From NCBI GenBank assembly GCA_958450365.1, contig CAUEEP010000728.1, forward strand, positions 1,054,001 to 1,118,000: a stretch of 64,000 nt of DNA, written 5' to 3'. Under the pieces are notes generated by a model. The model worked only from the letters and a program-made list of their open reading frames with translations. It was not told the origin of the DNA and ran no database searches. The position numbers and the translations under genes are program-made. Origin of the DNA: Mesorhabditis belari. Lineage: Eukaryota; Nematoda; Chromadorea; Rhabditida; Rhabditidae. Position 1 is the stretch's first letter, and every line of letters starts with the position of its first letter. Positions 40,278 to 51,583 of the stretch are shown piece after piece.

Positions 40278-42887
40278 CTCCTCCGCATCAACCACACTTC
40301 AACCATTACACCTGAGAGTACGATTTGTTAGGGGAAACGCTTTATGAAACAATCTGAAGTTGGGTAAACGAAAGAAAAATCGCGGATAAAGGGATAAACA
40401 TTTCAAATTCTAAGTATAAAACTGAGCATACAATTGAGAGTCTGGAAAATGAAATTCCTAAAATTCTTGAAAACAAAAAGGATAATTGGCGATGGTGTGG
40501 AATGCTTTAAAAACACCATTTTCATTTTTCTAGATTCAGATTGAATATTGAAAGAAATCAAACTCTAAATCAAACTCTAAATCAAGCTCATAAGCAAGAT
40601 TAACAAAATCAAACATTCAGCATCATTAAAAACCTCAAACAACAAAAGAAGAAGAAGACAATATTTGAACTGTTGCAAAAACGAGAAGTGGATAGTTAAT
40701 GGGATTGAATGAGAATTGGAAGCGTCTCAATGAAAGGAAGGTGACCTATAAAGTGACGAAGGAAAGGGGAGGGGAAAGGGGAAAGGGATCACCTCAGAGA
40801 AGTTGCAGGGATTTAAGGTGAAAAGAGGAAGCGAAGAGAGCCTATTACAACAATCAACCTCAAGCTCAGAGAAAAAGAGAGAGAGAGAGGAAAGGTTAAC
40901 CGGCTTTTTGTTTTCAATCGGTCATCACCCTTCATCCATTTTCTTTCAAATTCACACTCGATTTCCCCTTTTATTGAAAATTTCATTTTCCTTTAACTAG
41001 ATGAAATAGCATCTTATTTTCGATTGTAGAAAGTTGAGGCAAGTATTCAAAGATTCAATTCTACGGTTTCTTGGGTCAACTACAGTATGCCAAGTCAGAC
41101 CAAGCTCAGTCAAGAGTCGACCAGAATCTACCAGATAGCTTTTGGCTGACCTTGGCCTTGCCTTTGAAACAATTATGGCCTTGATTCACGAACCAGAAGT
41201 CACTTATAAGCTTACTGCGAGTTTAAAACAACTCAAGCTTATAAAGAAAAAGATTTAAAGTAAAGAAAAACCGCTAATGAAAGTGATGATGGTGGTGAAA
41301 GAATGGGGTGGAGTTCGAGAAGTCATTAGTCAATCCATTTCATGGAATGTGGTGAGATGAGATATCTGATGGGGAAGAGTCGCCTTCTTGTGATCTCTTT
41401 CTGTTCACCCATTCTCTCACTTCTTTAAATCTTTTCATTTCATCAGTTCTCACGCATTTCTTCAGTTTTTCTACCTCTTTTTTTATTTCATATTAGTTGG
41501 GGGAAATAATAGGCGATTTTACATGAAAAAGATTTAAAAGAAGAGAAAAAAGAAGAGATTAATCCGATGAAGCTCGATAAAAATGTGTGAAATAAGGAAA
41601 AAAAGAGGTAAAAAATTTGACTTGTGCTGAGAATTTGCTAGTATTTCATTCTTCGTAAAGTGATCTAACGTAACGTAATCGTAAACTTGTTTAAAAAAAA
41701 ACACTCGAATTACAGTAAAAGTGTTGAATAAAAATGATGAGAATTTTAGAAGCTATTCTACAGATTTGCACATTATACATGTAGATTTCCTTAGCTTTTC
41801 CTTTACAACAAATCCACCGTAGTCACGCAACGATTTGGATGAAGAAGAGGACAATTTGTGATGAAAGGAATTGGAAAAGGAAAACACGAAAATTGTAGCC
41901 TTTGATTTATAGGGAAAGAATAAGCAAGTCCAAAGCAAAAGCAAATGATTGACTAGAAAATTGACTAAGCGAATGTGTATAGAAATTTCGAGTTAAACCT
42001 GAAAAAGTTGATTTTGAAGAAGAAAGCTATCAATTGGAAACAGTTTTGGAGAAACTTTACATCAAAGTAAATCTAAAAGACTAAAGCTTATGCTTTTTTA
42101 AAAGAATGATGAATAACTTCACTCACTATATTGGTGCCACTCTACACACAAAAAAAAAGAAAGAAATGAAGAAAGCTGGATTCCACAGAGCCGACTCGCG
42201 TCTAATTATAGGAAACGAGAATTTCCTTTAATTTTTCTCCTTCAGACTGAAAAAAATGAGATTTATAGCAGCTAGGAATCACAATAGGAATCATATAGTA
42301 GTTCCTGTTTTTTTTTTTTGAGGAAATTAGACGAGAATTAGTGAGAAGCTGAACAAAATAAAGCAAAATAGCAAATATGAAGCGAAATTTTGCATGAAAG
42401 ACAAAATTTGAGATTAAAAACTCATCAGAACTTAGGATTGAGAAGCGCCAATGGAAAAAGAGACAAGTTGTAGTGGGGTAGGCTTTAGAAGAAAAGAGGG
42501 GAGATTCGGGCGAGTGATTGAACGGCTGGTCACACTATTCTTGACAGCCGAGAAGACAAAGAACGATTTTTTAGGCCTTTGTTTATAAATCTTAAACATT
42601 AGTAATGTTTTTCTAAACTCAGGATTCCTTTAAATTAGCTTCAAGTTAAAACAGTTGTACAAGTACAAAAAAATTGGCGCGTTCTAAACGATTCCTTTTA
42701 AAGATATTCAACCGTTCAACTGATTTGGTGGGAAATTCCCGCCAAATGTAAAGATATTCAATTAACTCGACGTGTAAAGAGGATTACTCGTAGTTTCTTT
42801 GACCAAAAACGCTGATTAAACGAGTAAAGATTACTCAGGCAAATTCGACTCGAGTAATTACTTACTCGCGATGAACACACTCTAATC
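40278..42887. other. upstream of ET-module gene, no gene seen
   Basis: 2.6 kb without supported exons. The first 110 bp resemble 48735-48863 in inverse orientation and should include the ET-gene promoter and leader. 42700-42885 resembles the sequence around 56455-56520 and 56940-57016 (ACTCGAGTAATTACTTACTC ... AACACACTCTAA). Confidence 0.5.
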
Positions 42888-43146
42888 AGAACAGATCAGA
42901 AAGATCAGAAAGATCAGAAAGATCAGAAATTTGATCAGAAAGATCAGAAAGAACAGAAAGATCAGAAAGATTAGAAAGATCAGAAAGATCAGAAAGATTA
43001 GAAAGATCAGAAAGATTAGAAAGATCAGAAAGATCAGAAAGATTAGAAAGATCAGAAAGATTAGAAAGATCAGAAAGATCAGAAAGAACAGAAAGATCAG
43101 AAAGATCAGAAAGATCAAAAAGATCAGAAAGATCAGAAAGATCAGT
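42888..43146 (+). repeat. 10-bp minisatellite AGATCAGAAA
   Basis: About 26 copies of AGATCAGAAA with AGATTAGAAA variants. Period 10 leaves all frames open, which explains the overlapping hydrophobic, basic and Leu/Ser/Asp frames here; none is a gene. Confidence 0.92.
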
Positions 43147-43275
43147 TGAAACTGACACTGAAACCAACGATTGATTCTATTTATTCGATTTTCTCGCTAG
43201 ATTAGTGATTGTGCTAGATTTCGGGATAAAATATCTAAATAATCATTGCCCCATCGGTACAAATATCTAAAAATT
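43147..43275. repeat. dispersed repeat, also at 46018-46130
   Basis: The sequence from ACACTGAAACCAACGATTGA to TGCCCCATCGGTACAAATAT is repeated at 46018-46130, with a 13-bp deletion there (TTCTCGCTAGATT region). At 46.1 kb its last part has expanded into a tandem. Confidence 0.8.
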
Positions 43276-46017
43276 GGTTAGTAATAAAATTTCGAAGAGT
43301 TAGAAAGTCATTTCGTATCTTCTTTCAAAAATAAAACTCTAAGAAAAAGATTTAGAGTCATAATGAAATAAAGAAAAAGCTGGTGTGAAGAAGAAAATGT
43401 GGTAAAATGGATGCGTTGTTGACTCGTTTTTGACAGCTTTTTGACAGAAGTCACGGGAAAAAGGTTGATTTTAATGGAAAAATAGAGTAACTTTATAGGT
43501 ATAATAACTCAATTACGCTTTTTCAATAGCTTGTTGAAATATCAAAACCAGAAAAAAAACGAACATCCATTTTACGGAAAGAACTCCAAAAGCTCGAGTC
43601 GAAAGGGTTTCAAAAGGTCGGCACAATAGAGAACTAACAAGTTGGGTAAAGGAAAGATTGAAGAAGTTGAGAAGATAGAGAAAAATTCGGAGAGGAAAAG
43701 GGATGAGCACAGAAGAGTCATCGAATTGACTTTGGAGGCTTTGTATCACGCAATTGGGGCACAAATCTTTTTTTTCAACAAATCTCGCAACTCTAATTGA
43801 CTTGTTCGTAACAAGTTGAGCTTGCAAAACAAAAAAAATCTTTTACAACAAAATAGAGATTTATCAAGAAAATCACCCTGGACTACCGAATAGCTTATTA
43901 GAATTGAATTGAGATAAAAATGCTTAAAGATTGTCTTGCTTAGCTGCTTAGCCGAATAGCTTAAAGATTGTTTTGCTTAGCTGTTTAACCGAATAGCTTA
44001 AAGATTGTCTTGCTTATCAAGTGGGAGATTTAAGAGAAAATCAAGATAATCAAAAAGTTTTCGAGAAGATTAAGAATTCTTTTTTTTTCTGATTAAAAAC
44101 AGCAAAAGTCATGGTCCATTTGTGCTTCTTGGGGAGTTTTATTGAGTCCCACTAGGATGGGTCAAAAGGAGACTCAAGGAATGGGGAAAAGGGGAAAGAA
44201 TTGAAAATCGAGCCGCTTTTCCGGTCACTAACTGGGAGTCCAAAATTAGAAAAAGGAGAGCGAGTTGCTCAATAAAAAAAGGCAAAAACATGAAATAATG
44301 AAGTTCGAAGTTGATTTTCTAGATCTAGGGTTGGAAAGGTTTATCTTAGGTTGGAAAGGAAGTTCTCGGAGAAAGTTTGCACCATGATTTCCCAAGAACC
44401 AACCCATCAATTCTTCCCACATTTTTTTGATAAACTTGACTTGATTTCTAAAAGTTTTTGACAAAAAATCAGAGTGAGCTTTAGGTAAAAAAATAAGAGA
44501 TTTCTTTAGCTGAAGTGACTTGGTCACTTTTAAATAAGTTTTTAATGGGTTAATGGATAGGCAATGGATCCTATTCAAAACCTAAAATCAAGTACTTAAA
44601 ATAGGGAAAATTTGTGATTAAGGCAAATTTAATTGAATGCTTTAACTTTTCAGAATAATCTCCTTTAGTAAACACTTGATGCCAAGAAGATGACATCAAA
44701 AAATCAGTTTTTAAAATACAGCTTCTTTGTAAAAAATTTCTTGGCTAAAAATAGAGATTATAGATTAGTAATATTATACCTATTTCTATTTCTATTATAG
44801 CTATTTCTATCATAGCTTTATTTCATAAGAAATCCTTTTTTCTGATGCAAAAAAGTGAGCTGAATTTAAGCTGGAAAATAATCATTTTTCAAGAATCTCT
44901 AAAATTTTCAAGGAAAGCTGCACTCGTTTTTTTTTTTACGAGTAATTTCTTGGAGTCGACTTGTCGACGACGGAAATGTCGACGGAAATGATAGAACAAA
45001 AAGGAATGTTCTTGAATCGGTGGATTCGTTTTTAAGAAATTCCAGTCAAACTTTTTTCGAGAACTTTCTTTCCAACCTAATAGGATAAATGGATAATACT
45101 TGTGATGAGTTTGCATTCACAAATGTAAATCATGGTTCAAGTGTAAATCATGGTTGATGAAGCGCTTAATGAAGCAAAAGCGAGCGGAAAATTGCGTGAA
45201 CTGATCGGCAAAATGGATGAATTATGAATGATTTTTGACGAATCATGTGTGAACATTGTTTTACTTTACTGCTTTACTAGAAATATTTTGATAAAATGTA
45301 ATTTCGAGGATAGCAAAATGAGGATTGAAGGAAGCGAAAATTGGAATCGGATAGGCCATTGATCTTGTGGTGACAAAATTGGAAATTTCATGAGAAAGAA
45401 AGGGAATGAAAGAAAGGGAATGAAAAGAGAGTGCGGTTCCAAAGATGGCCAAATGTGGGATGGGGGATCGGTTGAGATCTCCTGAGAAAGCAATGTCTCG
45501 ATGTGGAGCGACGGGAAATGTGCAATATCCGTTCTCAAACCCCCCACTCACTCACATACGCACTTTCAGCCACGATTTGACTTTGAGTAGACTTTGAGTA
45601 GAAAGAGTTACTAATCCTTTAGCGACAGAGGTACTCTGGAAAATCACTTAAGCCTACGTTGACAAATTGCTGTAAATATTAGGCTAGCCGACTAGTTCGT
45701 ATTTTTTTATTAACGTTTATTAAAGTTCCTCTATAGTTCCTTTATAGTTCCTTTATAGTTCCTATTTAGTTCCTTTATAGTTCCTTTAGAGTTCCTATTT
45801 AGTTCCTTTAAAGTTCGTAACGTATTTTTTTAAAGTTTTAATTTCTCAACCCCCGCACCATCAATCTTTGTGCAGAAAAGAGCTATTACTAATACTTTTC
45901 TGTCAAATCTTATTTGATGCTTTGATTTTGAATATCTCTGATTCTCTTGTCCTTGCTCTAAAGATAGTTTGTGTGATAAAAAAGGCACGGAGCTCACTTT
46001 GTATTCTTTTTCTTTGA
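43276..46017. other. gene-poor stretch
   Basis: Frames at 43513-43827, 44246-44578 and 45261-45551 (minus) have no family resemblance, no cysteine or motif pattern and no convincing splice context, so I do not call them. Small tandems occur at 43915-44015 (TTGCTTAGCTG... unit) and 45730-45830 (GTTCCTTTATA unit). Confidence 0.45.
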
Positions 46018-46079
46018 CTTTGAAACACTGAAACCAACGATTGATTCTATTTATTCGATTAGTGATTGTGCTAGATTTC

Positions 46080-46305
46080 GGAATGAAATATCTAAATAAT
46101 CATTGGCCCATCGGTACAAATATCTAAATAATCATTGCCCCATCAGTACAAATATCTAAATAATCATTGGCCCATCGGTACAAATATCTAAATAATCATT
46201 GCCCCATCGGTACAAATATCTAAATAATCATTGGCCCATCGGTACAAATATCTAAATAATCATTGCCCCATCGGTACAAATATCTAAATAATCATTGCCC
46301 CATGC
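46080..46305. repeat. 31-bp minisatellite
   Basis: Six to seven copies of a unit reading TATCTAAATAATCATTGCCC plus CATCGGTACAA, with GCCCC/GGCCC variants. It directly abuts the orphan coding-like fragment at 46310. Confidence 0.85.
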
Positions 46306-46309
46306 CTCA

Positions 46310-46509
46310 TTGCTCTCACGCATTGCACATTTTGGTGCGCAGTCCGGGAACCGAAACGAGTGACCAAGCTGAGATTTCTGCAAGCGGTGATCGACCAAGA
46401 GTGCGAGCTGAAGTGTCTAGATGGGACAAGGAAAGCGAGGGTCACCGGTCAACTCGTCTACGTTCCAAACTACGGAAATCGATGGGTCACTGGAGACGCG
46501 ACTTATTAA
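46310..46509 (+). pseudogene. orphan coding-like fragment of unknown family
   Basis: One frame (codons aligned with TTT at 46330) reads about 60 residues of well-mixed composition, including FWCAVREPKRVTKLRF, DQECELKCLDG and LVYVPNYGNRWVTGD. It ends at TAA 46507-46509. Its GC content is higher than the surroundings. I could find no neighbouring exon to join it to, and repeats flank both sides, so it is most likely a captured exon or a transposon-coding remnant. I do not recognise the family. Confidence 0.4.
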
Positions 46510-46964
46510 CTTTTAAAGTCTTAATTTCTCAACCTCCCACCATCAATCTTTACGAAAATTTTATAATAACTTTTAATAAAAGTAGAAGGTTTTTTTATTG
46601 CCAAAAAGATGAGGGTTTTCTTTCCCGTATTACTTTTTATAAAAATTTTAACAGTAACATAAAATCAATTTTTGTTTTCAACATAAAAACTACATATTAA
46701 ATAAATGTGTGACCAAAAATTCATGTCAGAATTTTATTATGATTATTTCTAGCCAAATACTTTCGATAAATAAAGCTCATTTAAAGATTTTGCTTTTTTT
46801 TAGTTGTATTCAAAAGAAAGGTACTTTTTTTGAAAAACTAAAAGCTTTAAAACTATGAAAAATGGTTCCACCAGAAAAATTTCCCGTTTTTTTACTTGAT
46901 TTTCTTTTTGGGTTTATCTTTTTATTCAAAAACTGGACTATGAAAAATTGGATTGAAGATAAGT

Positions 46965-47185
46965 GAAGATAAAGTTGGTTAGATGATTAGCATTGTTCCT
47001 CTTTATTAAATCCCTCCATGAACCTGGACTATGAAAAATTGGATTGAAGATAATTGAAGATAAAGTTGGTTAGATGATTAGCATTGTTCCTCTTTATTAA
47101 ATCCCTCCATGAACCTGGACTATGAAAAATTGGATTGAAGATAAAGTTGGTTAGATGATTCGCATTGTTCTTTAAATCCCTCTAA
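46965..47185. repeat. tandem repeat, unit about 90 bp
   Basis: The unit beginning CTGGACTATGAAAAATTGGA and ending TTAAATCCCTCCATGAAC is present 2.7 times, the last copy carrying an internal deletion. Confidence 0.85.
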
Positions 47186-47189
47186 TAGC

Positions 47190-48084
47190 TATCAAATTAT
47201 TCGTTGTGATAGAAATAGTGCTTATAAGAGTGACGGTGATGGGGTATTGCTTTCAATTCCCTCAAAAGGAGCCAGGTTTCATTAGATGACTGGTTAATCA
47301 TCTAATGAAATCTTCGAAACTAGCCGCTCTCATATTTTGGCGAAAACTTTTTCCAACGATAGTTTTGATTTGTTGCAAAATTTTTAAGAAACATCTGCCT
47401 TGTGAAAGGTGAAGCCTTGAGAAATTACAACTTTAAAAGTTGAAAAGGAATTCTACAAACATATCGGTCAACCTAATACAAAATTTTTTCGGATCCAAGG
47501 CTAACTCATTGAAAATACACAAGATTTTTCAATCCAATGCGAATTTTTTTCTCATTTAGTGTCTAGCAATTCGATTTACTTTAAAGAAAAAACATTAAAC
47601 CAAAAAGAAATTAAAGATCAAAAGATTTGAAGATATTGAATGTAGCCATTGAGGAAAAAGAAACCCAAATTAGAGAAAGGGAGAGCCAAATGGAGAGATT
47701 CGTGGATTGGATCCGTTCAGGCGTGATTCCGCTCAACCGGGAGCATTGCAGAAAAAGGGGAATAAATGAAGAGATTGGAAAGGATTGCAAGAATGCGAAC
47801 AACTCGAAAAGTCGATCCTGAGTTAGAGGAACAATGGCTCTGATCGAGTTTGTGAAGCATGAGAAACACTTTGACATAATCTTTATTTATTAGGCTTTCA
47901 AAGGAACTTTTCCGATGAGGGTAGACCAAAAGAAGACCAAACCAGAAGCTTTTAACCTTGCTTGGCTTGGCTTTACTGCAAGAAGACCTTGCTTTGCTTG
48001 GCTTTACTGCAAGAAGACCTTGCTTGACCCGAAGTCAGATCTGGATCTGCCTTCTGACTGGCCCTAGCTTCTGATTCTGAACTT
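47190..48084. other. gene-poor stretch
   Basis: A plus-strand frame at 47627-47821 is Glu/Lys/Arg-rich (IEEKETQIRERESQMERF) but has no ATG context, homologue or splice partner I can see. A short direct duplication, GCTTTACTGCAAGAAGACCTTGC, lies at 47970-48025. Confidence 0.35.
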
Positions 48085-48258
48085 CTGACAGACTCTAGAT
48101 GACGGACTGTTCGTTTTGCACCTCTTCCAAGGCGACCAGAAACTGTGCCCAGAGTTTCATAACGTTGAATGGTTCGAGAAACAAGGCTTTTGGGGACATT
48201 CAGGCGCTTTGAGAGCTCGCTCGCCTGAACACGCTGCCGCTTGAGCTCAAGGATCGAT
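48085..48258 (-). pseudogene. Tc1-like transposase fragment (DNA-binding domain)
   Basis: The minus strand reads a helix-turn-helix region typical of Tc1 transposases: QASELSKRLNVPKSLVSRTI, RYETLGTV and GRGAKRTVR. Catalytic parts and terminal repeats are absent. Old fragment. Confidence 0.7.
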
Positions 48259-48734
48259 TGTCGATGTCAATCGATGTGGAGACGCTTTCACCATTCCGGA
48301 AAACAATCATACTAGTGCATTGAAAGTTAGTAATCATACCATAAAATAAGAAAAGTACACAAAAACCATAAAAATAGGTAAGCAAAAAGTGAAATGGGGC
48401 TCATAACATAATACGACGTTGTTACGGTAATTCTTTGTCACCCTGTAGATAAGTCTAAAAGTAATAATATCTACAGAAATCATCTTTTCAATAATATTTA
48501 CAGAAATTGCAACAAAGCTTATTATTTTCGTGTTGTTCGCAACTTTTTTTTCGTCGGGCTCAAAAGGCAATTTCTTTTTCATGACCTAATAAAATGAGTA
48601 ATTTTTCAGACTGATCAAAAATGCATGATACAATGAAAGGCTCGATTTAAAAAGCTCAACCAAAAACTGTGAAAATGATGCTGTCAAATGTTTATGAAAA
48701 TGTTTAAAGAGTATGAAAATGTTTAAAGAATTGT

Positions 48735-48863
48735 TTATCTGCGATTTTCCTTTCTTTTATCCGATTTCAGATTGTTTCATAAAGCTTTACCCTATCAAAT
48801 CGTACTCTCAGGTGTAATGGTTGAAGTGTGGTTGATGCGGAGGAGATGATCGTTTTCTATTGA
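48735..48863 (+). pseudogene. displaced copy of the ET-gene leader and start codon
   Basis: Matches the complement of about 40258-40387: promoter side, leader (CTCAGGTGTAATGGTTGAAG), and the start ATGATCG(T/C)TTTCTATTG. In the copy the sixth codon is a stop (TGA at 48861-48863) and the sequence then turns into a 10-bp satellite. It cannot make the ET protein. Confidence 0.8.
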
Positions 48864-49260
48864 CGTCTACAAACGTCTACAAACATCTACAAATGTCTAC
48901 AAACGTCTACAAACGTCTACAAACGTCTACAAACGTCTACAAACGTCTACAAATATCTACAAACGTCTACAAACATCTACAAATGTCTACAAACGTCTAC
49001 AAACGTCTACAAACGTCTACAAACGTCTACAAACGTCTACAAATATCTACAAATATCTACAAACGTCTACAAACATCTACAAATGTCTACAAATATCTAC
49101 AAATATCTACAAACGTCTACAAACATCTACAAATGTCTACAAATATCTACAAATATCTACAAACGTCTACAAACATCTACAAATGTCTACAAATGTCTAC
49201 AAACGTCTACAAATATCTACAAACGTCTACAAATGTCTACAAACGTCTACAATCTACAAA
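48864..49260 (+). repeat. 10-bp minisatellite GTCTACAAAC
   Basis: About 39 copies of GTCTACAAAC with GTCTACAAAT and ATCTACAAAT variants arranged in higher-order order. Period 10 gives an open frame encoding a repeated decapeptide (TNVYKRLQTS-like). I regard that frame as an artefact. Confidence 0.92.
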
Positions 49261-49410
49261 CGTTTTCTTGGCGGCCGTCGTCTACTTTATTGCGGTTTGT
49301 TTTATTTGTGATTTGATTTAAACACAAAAAAAAACATTTATTATTACAAATCTTTCAGAAAAGATAGTTTATTTGAATTTCAATACCTCAAAAATGTGGC
49401 ATAAACTTGG

Positions 49411-50345
49411 CTAGAAGTTGCTCGTTGAGCCATGACAGCGTACTTGAGTGGAGACCACCTGAAACGATCATAATTTCGATCATCATTCAATCATAACCTG
49501 CTTTATGAATCTATTTTAGAATTTCTATAGCTTTAAACAATATTTTATGAATATATTTCGAGTTTTCTATAGGTTTGAAGAAAGCTTTACCTCAGGAAGA
49601 CTCTCGACAATCGACTTCACATCGTTGATCACTTTCCCACACTCATCCTGTTCGATGTCATGGAGTTGAATCTTTGCACCAAAATCTCCGTTCACATTTA
49701 ACGCCTAAACTTGCTTTGTAGCTTTGTATTGTAGCTAGAAAAGCTGAATCATATAAAATATGTCAATTTTTTTTTAAGGACCGAATAGGTTGACTTGATT
49801 TCCTCGATTTCTTCAACTTCCCCATTTGTTGCCGCTTTCACCTAAAGATTTTGTGTTTTAACGTTTTCAAACTTCTAAGTAAACTCACTAATTCTTCCAA
49901 GTGCTCTAAATAGTCGTCTTTTTTCTCTTCAGAATATTTAAGTTTGGTTCGAAGGACGATTTCGGCATCTTCTAAAGAAAGATATGACTTTTTTCTGTTT
50001 CTAAAAATTTTTGCTCAGTTTATCTAGTCAAGAATATGGAGGTTTATCTAGGCAGTTTATCTAGGCAAGAATATATTTAGTACTCTTGCTTTAGTGCAAA
50101 CTTGTTATGATTGTGTAAACTGGTGAGCGAAAGGGATTATTCAGATATCAAGTGATTTCCCGAACAACTTACCGTTTGTACTGCGGCGACGGCGGGTCAT
50201 TGTTGTAGTTGTTTCTGGAGCACAAGCCTAAATAAAATGGAAATCCTTTACATTGAAGTTGACAATGATTTATCTATTAGTAAAAATAACGAACCTCAAC
50301 AGCTACAAGAGCGATAAAAGCAATCAAAACGCACAGGGTTTTCAT
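49411..50345 (-). CDS. small secreted protein of unknown family
   Basis: Six exons: 50345-50295, 50227-50173, 49971-49889, 49841-49782, 49704-49591 and 49458-49411. They join in frame to give 136 aa. The first exon is a typical signal peptide (MKTLCVLIAFIALVAVE). The mature part has a Thr/Arg stretch (TTTTMTRRRRS, a possible basic cleavage site), then an acidic, probably helical segment (EEKKDDYLEHLEEL, EVEEIEEIK). Near the end are two cysteines (DECGK, VRCHG) that could pair. The donor at 49781 (GTCCTT) is weak, so that border is the least certain. I do not recognise the family; secretion is the only supported property. Confidence 0.72.
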
Positions 50346-50507
50346 GTCAGGAAAAGTTTTGAGAATCCATTTTAGACTAGCTTTTATACATTTTAGTTTT
50401 AAGAAAACTCTTTCAATATTGAGCCAAATGTCGTTGTAAACAATAGAAAAAAAGAGATTTTTTGACAAAAGCTCGTCTTTTTATGAATGAACAGATCCAT
50501 TCGTTGA

Positions 50508-51345
50508 AATGGGCCCATCAAACTATTGTGAGTCAGAAGAATCATGTTAAAGAGGGAAAAAAGAGAGGCGAGTGAAAGAAAAAGGAAAATAATCTGTAAG
50601 CATTTCTTGAGCTTTCAAAATTCTGTTTTAGATTTTAGATTTCAGCTTATTCAGCGAAAAATTCGAATGATCGACGGAAGCGGCTAATCGACAGAAATTT
50701 GGTAGTGCTTTCACACTTAAAACTTTGTCCAAAATAGGCATAGGATTTAAAGATTTCCTCGGCACATGAATATTCTCTCATCTCATCAGGCAATCTCTGT
50801 AAAAAAATATTCTTTGCGTCCTTGGTACTCTTCACTTGAGTGTCTTGAGTGAAGAGTAGTTGGTACTCTTCTAGTTGGTACGTCTTGAGTGGAGAGTAGT
50901 TGGTACGTTTGAGTGAAGAGTACCAACCACTCTTCACTCCATCAAACTATTGTGAGTCAGAAGAATCATGTTAAAGAGGGAAAAAAGAGAGGCGAGTGAA
51001 AGAAAAAGGAAAATAATCTGTAAGCATTTCTTGAGCTTTCAAAATTCTGTTTTAAATTTTAGATTTAGAGCTGATTCAAGCTTTTCATATTCAGCTCTGT
51101 TCGTCAAAAGGTGCCAAAATTGAAAATTTTCCCAACAAACGGCATCGAATCGGCGCTATTCAGCGAAAAATTCGAATGATCGAAGGAAGCGGGTCATCGA
51201 CAGAAATTTGGTAGTGCTTTCACACTTAAAACTTTGTCCAAAATAGGCATAGGATTTAAAGATTTCCTCGGCACATGAATATTCTCTCATCTCATCAGGC
51301 AATCTCTGTAAAGAAATATTCTTTGCGTGCTCTTTACTTGGTACT
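50508..51345. repeat. tandem duplication of about 410 bp containing an exon-like segment
   Basis: Blocks at 50508-50880 and 50939-51345 both start CCATCAAACTATTGTGAGTC and contain the same minus-strand segment. That segment has a TTTTACAG-like acceptor followed by a frame with RLPDEMREYSCAEEIF and QSFKCESTTKFLS, ending at the same stop (near 50645 and 51160). The second block has about 50 extra bases before the frame. Between and after them, TACTCTTCACTTGAGTGTCT-type palindromic tandems occur. The frame may be a terminal exon; no upstream exons were found. Confidence 0.8.
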
Positions 51346-51583
51346 CTTCACTTGAGTGTCTTGAGTGAAGAGTAGATATGTTAGATATAAAAGTTATAAG
51401 TTTTATAGTGAAAACGATTTAAATGATTTAAACTTATATTGTCAAGTAAACGAGTGTGATTATGAGCTGCCGAATGGTTTGGTGAGGCTTTTCAATTGGA
51501 CAAAAGCAATAGACACAATTTATCTCAAATAAAGACTTGAGCAAATCTGTGCAAATATTAACATCATATACAAGTATTTTCGT

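Noticed and set aside
42882..43167. Three long overlapping frames (Phe/Leu/Ile-rich, Lys/Ile/Arg-rich and Leu/Ser/Asp-rich)
   Set aside because: They are translations of one 10-bp satellite in different frames; a period not divisible by three without stops keeps every frame open.
43513..45551. Minus-strand frames of 93-110 aa
   Set aside because: They overlap in several frames, are rich in Phe/Leu/Ser as expected from AT-rich DNA, and lack family features or splice context.
48860..49321. 153-codon frame encoding a decapeptide repeat, which could be taken for a structural or silk-like protein
   Set aside because: It has no ATG in a credible context, the unit is a 10-bp satellite, and the copied upstream ATG meets a stop after five codons.
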